DNA of 34,668 nt from contig JBDTNQ010000036.1 of NCBI GenBank assembly GCA_039933635.1, positions 1 through 34,668 of the forward strand. The letters are read 5' to 3'. This DNA comes from JBDTNQ01 sp039933635 (lineage in GTDB: Bacteria; Acidobacteriota; Vicinamibacteria; Vicinamibacterales; SCN-69-37). Made by a program: the position numbers and the translations under genes. This document shows, piece after piece, positions 31,400 through 34,668 of this stretch; the first letter of the stretch is position 1, and each line of letters begins with the position of its first letter. Under the pieces are notes generated by a model. The model worked only from the letters and a program-made list of their open reading frames with translations. It was not told the origin of the DNA and searched no databases.

Positions 31400-32638
31400 C
31401 TATCTCCAGCCCAGCTGCACGACCTCGAAATCATTGGCCGTGAGCGCGGCGAACGCCGGGTTCAACTGGTCGTTGTTCCAGCGGCCATCCATCGCACCGC
31501 TGATGTACATGTCCGATCCGTTGTCGGCGACGATCAGGCCGTAAGTCTGCATCGCGCGGAAGATGCGCTGGACCGCAGGCGGGAAGCCTGAGAGGTTCTT
31601 GGAGGCCTTCAGCCGCAGTCTGGCGCCCATAGGCAGTGCACCGGCGCGGCCGCCGGCTTGATGCGAGGCCGGCCACACGTAGCCGTTCGTCGCCCGCACG
31701 GTCACTCGAAACGCGTGCGTGATCTCGCGTCCACTCATCGCATCCTCGTATCGCACGAGCCCTGGCAGAATCGCGAGACCGGCTGCGTCAGCCGAAGTCC
31801 AGCCTTCGGGACGGCGTCCATTCCCATTGAGATCGAAGATCGCACCCGAGGCGGCTTCCCAGCGGCTGGCGCCGGCGTTCCAGCGCGTGCCGTAGAGTTC
31901 GAAGAGCGCCCAGCGATCGCGATCGACGATCAGCATGTGTCGATCACCGCTCGACCCGCCTCCAGGTTGATCGCCCTCGATGTAGCCGCCCTGGCCCTTG
32001 GCGTCCTCCGGAATCGGATACCCCGTGACGCCGGCGAAGCCCTTGTCACTTTCCGACCCGTAGGCCGTGAAGGTCACGGGCAGGCGAGGCTGTGAGCCAC
32101 CGACGCTGATGTACGGGATGCCGTACGGCGGCGGCCCGAAATCTGGATGCAGGCCGCGGGCGCGGCCGATGAAATCAATGTAGGCATCCGAGCCCGCATC
32201 CACCGGCGCCGTCGCAATGTTCTGACCCCACCAGTTGCCCGGCGCCGGAAGCGGACGTCCGCCGAAGTTGTCGTTCAAGTAGACCGGCTCAGACGGCGCG
32301 GGTGGTGGGGGAGGCGGCGGCGCGGGTGGAGTGGGAGCCGGGGGAGCCGGTGCAGGCGCAGGCGGAGCAGGCGGCGGTGGCGCCGGTGCGGGGGGTGGCG
32401 TCGGTGTCGGGTCCGGCGTAGGCGCCGGCGTGGGATCAGGAGTCGGTGTCGGATTGGGAGTCGGCGTCGGCGCTGGTGCCGGGTCGGGCGTTGGCGCTGG
32501 TGTCGGATCCGCGACTGGCGGGTCCGTCGGTCCGGTTGGCGTCTGCTTTGACTGCGAGCAGGCGATTACTCCCGCAAGCGCGGCGGCGACGACACAGATC
32601 CGTAGGTCCAAGGCATCATCTGGATGAGCAAGATTCAC
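31400..32638 (-). CDS. Proline-rich lipoprotein of a widespread uncharacterised family
   Basis: A ~412-aa exported protein. The signal region (CVVAAALAGVIAC) ends in a lipobox Cys. A long Pro/Thr/Asp/Ala linker (~45-130, units such as PTPDPTPAP) then presents a ~270-aa C-terminal domain to the periplasm or surface. Recognisable blocks are NWWGQNIATAPVDAGSDAY, GIPYISVGG, RHMLIVDRDRWALFELYG, SGAIFDLNGNGRRPEGWTSADAAGLAILPGLVRYED, and the ending YGLIVADNGSDMYISG. I recall this domain in hypothetical proteins of several phyla; function is unknown. GTG 32638 is used; TTG 32611 (giving MDLRICVVAAALAGVIAC) is nearly as good. Open frame further upstream runs through repeat sequence and is discounted. 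Confidence 0.82.
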   Translation of the reverse strand: MNLAHPDDALDLRICVVAAALAGVIACSQSKQTPTGPTDPPVADPTPAPTPDPAPAPTPTPNPTPTPDPTPAPTPDPTPTPPPAPAPPPPAPPAPAPAPPAPTPPAPPPPPPPAPSEPVYLNDNFGGRPLPAPGNWWGQNIATAPVDAGSDAYIDFIGRARGLHPDFGPPPYGIPYISVGGSQPRLPVTFTAYGSESDKGFAGVTGYPIPEDAKGQGGYIEGDQPGGGSSGDRHMLIVDRDRWALFELYGTRWNAGASRWEAASGAIFDLNGNGRRPEGWTSADAAGLAILPGLVRYEDAMSGREITHAFRVTVRATNGYVWPASHQAGGRAGALPMGARLRLKASKNLSGFPPAVQRIFRAMQTYGLIVADNGSDMYISGAMDGRWNNDQLNPAFAALTANDFEVVQLGWR

Positions 32639-32656
32639 GCCGCCAGTCCGTTCGCC

Positions 32657-32720
32657 CGAACCTTGAACCGCGAACCCTGAACCGAACCACGAGCCGTGAA
32701 CCTTTGAACGCCGAACCCCG
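32657..32720. repeat. GGTTCAN-type heptamer tandem repeat
   Basis: The 82-bp gap between two minus-strand genes holds CGAACCTTGAACCG (32657-32670) followed directly by CGAACCCTGAACCG (32671-32684), then further degenerate 7-nt units up to the stop at 32721. On the minus strand the unit reads roughly GGTTCAN. No gene or clear promoter is seen. Confidence 0.75.
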
Positions 32721-34668
32721 CTATTGTCCGCCAGCCAGACGGATGTCCTGCGTCTTTCGAGTGCCTTCTTCGAGGGTGATGGGAATGGAGGCCTGTTGGA
32801 CCTGCCCAAGGAACGCCGGGTCGTACCACTCGCCCGGCTCAGCGTCTGTGACCGCCGTCAGGCGATAGCTGCCCGCTGGGACGCCGCGAATGGTGAACCG
32901 GCCGTCAGTGCCCGGCCGGGCGGAGGCAATACGGCGCGACTGGGGTACCCAGTAGCGGCTGTCGGAGGAAAACAGGACGATCGTGAAGTCCGACGTCGGC
33001 CGGCCCGACGCATCCTGAATCGTGCCCGACAGTTCCTGGGTCTTGTCCGTGAAGGTCAGGACCGCGTTCGAGAGGTTTTCATTGGGTCCGACGTCGATGG
33101 GGAAGTCCAGCACGTCGCGTCCGCCGATGACCGCGGACTTGAGTGTCCACTGTCCCGCAGCGGCCTGTCCTGGAACGCCGGCCCCGCGTCCGCCTCGCCC
33201 GCCTGCTGCGGCCTGAGGCATGAGGGCCGCGTTAACGGTGTAGCGCCCCGGCGCGACGCCTGCGATCGTGAAGTGCCCGCTGGCTTCCGTTTGCCCTGGC
33301 GGTGTGCCGCCGATCTCGAACAGCTGTGAGCCGCGCGTGGCGAGGTTCACGCGCACGCGCGTCAGGTCGGTGGGCACGGGCGTCGAGCCATTGTCGAACT
33401 CGACGCGCCCGCTGACGATCATCCCTGGCTGCAGCGTCAAGACGAGGTCGGGCAACGGTTGACCGCCAATCGCGACGTCCGCGGCCGCCCAGAGCACCTG
33501 TGTGACGCCCCCTGCTTGCGGGCCATTTGGGCCGCCTCGTCCGAAGCCCGGGCCCGCCGCCACGAAGCTGTCCTGGTTTGCACCTGCCGTGTTGTCCCGA
33601 ACGGTGGCGCGAGCCTGCAGGCTGTATTGGCCCGGCGTTACGTTGGTGAACGTGAACCGGCCGTCCGCGCCAACGCGTGTCTGGTTCATCGAAAACGCAA
33701 ACAGGCCCGGCAGCGACGACCGATCCGCGGGGACCAGTGCGACCTGCGTGCCCGGCGGCGGCGTGCCGTTCGGGCCCGCGACCATTCCACTCACGCGCGT
33801 GGTCGGCACGAGCTGTAACTGGAAGTCGACACCTCCCCGTTCCTCGCCGACGCCGAGCGTCACCGTCGATGCGCCGGACGCGGACGTGGTGCCAGGGTAG
33901 TAGACAGGCGCGTATGCGGTGGAGGGCTGCTGGTCGGCCTGAGCCAGCTGCTCTTGAAGCTGCGCGACGCGATCCATCACATTCGACCCGCGTCCGGACG
34001 CTGCCAGGCTTGCGAGGCCCGCGACGTCCGGCGCGCCGCCTGCGCGGCCGGAGAGCGTCTGCGCCTGCTGCATCAGAGCCGCGACTTCCGTCGAGATCGA
34101 CGCGCGCAAGTCCCCGACGGACATGTTGCGCGGCTCGGCGTTCACGATGTATTCGCCGGGCTGCAACTGAAAGATCCGATACATCCCGCGGTCGTCCGCC
34201 GTGTCGCGACCGGCGTCCTGCAGCACACGTTCCCCGGTGCGCAGCACGTAGCGCAGCACGCGAACCTGCGTGCCCGCGGCCGGCTCCCCAGTTTCGTCCA
34301 CGACGATGCCCGTGATGACGCCGCCGCGCGGCAAGGTGATGGTGGCGCGGTTGAAGGCCTGACCGTCGGCGAGCTGAATGGGCGTGCCGGGTCGTCCGGG
34401 TCGTTTGGCCCCGTACGTGTTGTCCACGAAACCCGGCTTCGATGCCGTCATCGTGAAGCGCCCGGCCGGCAGGGCCTGGAAGGTGAATCGCCCCTGGTCG
34501 TCGGTCATGACCGACCGTCCGCCTCGCAGTTCGGCGCCGGTCAGGGTGACGCGCGCCCGACGCACTGGATTACCGGTGGTCTCGCCGACGACCGTGCCGC
34601 TGATGGTTCCCGTCCCGACGTTCGTCGTCGCGGCCGTGTCCCGCGGCGGAAGGCCGCCTCCGCCGCCC
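32721..34668 (-). CDS. Carboxypeptidase-regulatory-like (CarboxypepD_reg / Ig-like) repeat protein, N-terminus missing
   Basis: Partial: 648 residues are visible and the frame is open to the right edge, so the start is outside the window; GTG 34565 is internal (NPVRRARVTL). The protein is a string of transthyretin-like beta-sandwich domains. The first visible one is GTISGTVVGETTGNPV... DQGRFTFQALPAGRFTMTASKPGF. Later domains open with ITGIVVDETGEPAAGTQV, VSGMVAGPNGTPPPGTQV, VSGRVEFDNGSTPVP and LSGTIQDASGRPTSDF, and each closes with a G-(R/H)-F-T-(I/F)-x-(G/N)-(V/L)-x-P-G-x-Y type motif. A Gly/Arg-rich segment (GGRGGRGAG) separates two of them. Such proteins are usually secreted or surface-exposed and have structural or binding roles; no catalytic residues are present. 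Confidence 0.88.
   Translation of the reverse strand, partial: GGGGGLPPRDTAATTNVGTGTISGTVVGETTGNPVRRARVTLTGAELRGGRSVMTDDQGRFTFQALPAGRFTMTASKPGFVDNTYGAKRPGRPGTPIQLADGQAFNRATITLPRGGVITGIVVDETGEPAAGTQVRVLRYVLRTGERVLQDAGRDTADDRGMYRIFQLQPGEYIVNAEPRNMSVGDLRASISTEVAALMQQAQTLSGRAGGAPDVAGLASLAASGRGSNVMDRVAQLQEQLAQADQQPSTAYAPVYYPGTTSASGASTVTLGVGEERGGVDFQLQLVPTTRVSGMVAGPNGTPPPGTQVALVPADRSSLPGLFAFSMNQTRVGADGRFTFTNVTPGQYSLQARATVRDNTAGANQDSFVAAGPGFGRGGPNGPQAGGVTQVLWAAADVAIGGQPLPDLVLTLQPGMIVSGRVEFDNGSTPVPTDLTRVRVNLATRGSQLFEIGGTPPGQTEASGHFTIAGVAPGRYTVNAALMPQAAAGGRGGRGAGVPGQAAAGQWTLKSAVIGGRDVLDFPIDVGPNENLSNAVLTFTDKTQELSGTIQDASGRPTSDFTIVLFSSDSRYWVPQSRRIASARPGTDGRFTIRGVPAGSYRLTAVTDAEPGEWYDPAFLGQVQQASIPITLEEGTRKTQDIRLAGGQ

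Noticed and set aside
32285..32530. Repetitive DNA that might be taken for a CRISPR or minisatellite array
   Set aside because: It encodes the Pro/Thr/Asp linker of the lipoprotein. The repeats are short, degenerate, in frame, and lack unique spacers.

Overview
This 34.7-kb window is GC-rich, gene-dense chromosomal DNA with short intergenic gaps. Multi-domain signalling proteins, proline-rich lipoproteins, carboxypeptidase-regulatory-like proteins and an NHL-repeat thioredoxin suggest an Acidobacteriota chromosome, possibly class Vicinamibacteria. That placement is an inference from gene content and base composition. I saw no rRNA, tRNA, CRISPR array, insertion sequence or prophage gene.

Layout. 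(1) 1-4074: signalling block. It holds the 3' end of a gene cut by the window edge, an FHA-GAF-class III adenylate cyclase, and a membrane Ser/Thr kinase behind a textbook sigma-70 promoter. The cut gene and the kinase end in the same ~110-aa domain. (2) 4082-7448: M28 peptidase, TIGR01777-type epimerase and M20 dipeptidase. A decapitated minus-strand alpha/beta-hydrolase remnant follows at 7449-7659. (3) 7814-10836: two tandem MASE1-GGDEF diguanylate cyclases. (4) 10897-16185: HerA/DUF853 ATPase, GT1 glycosyltransferase coupled to an SRPBCC protein, then the methionine-salvage genes mtnB-mtnD-mtnC. (5) 16211-21113: secreted alpha/beta hydrolase, small membrane protein, YfcC-type carrier, NHLRC2-like thioredoxin and a small outer-membrane barrel closed by a perfect terminator. 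(6) 21241-25516: M23 lipoprotein, DUF1015 protein, serC and a cyclic-nucleotide-binding-domain protein. (7) 25476-30525, minus strand: polA, pcnB, a probable 31-aa ORF and a metallophosphoesterase. (8) 30593-34668: a lipoprotein transcribed divergently from polA, a proline-rich lipoprotein of a widespread uncharacterised family, and a carboxypeptidase-regulatory-like protein cut by the right edge.

Three themes cross the window. Many start codons lie 6-9 nt after a -10-like hexamer with no Shine-Dalgarno sequence, which suggests common leaderless or near-leaderless transcription. Four intergenic gaps carry degenerate tandem repeats built on 7- or 8-nt units of different sequence, sometimes merging into start codons. 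DNA polymerase I has lost its proofreading residues and carries Tyr at the O-helix position that governs dideoxynucleotide discrimination. The most promising candidate for an undescribed system is the kinase / FHA-cyclase cluster with its shared extracytoplasmic C-terminal domain.
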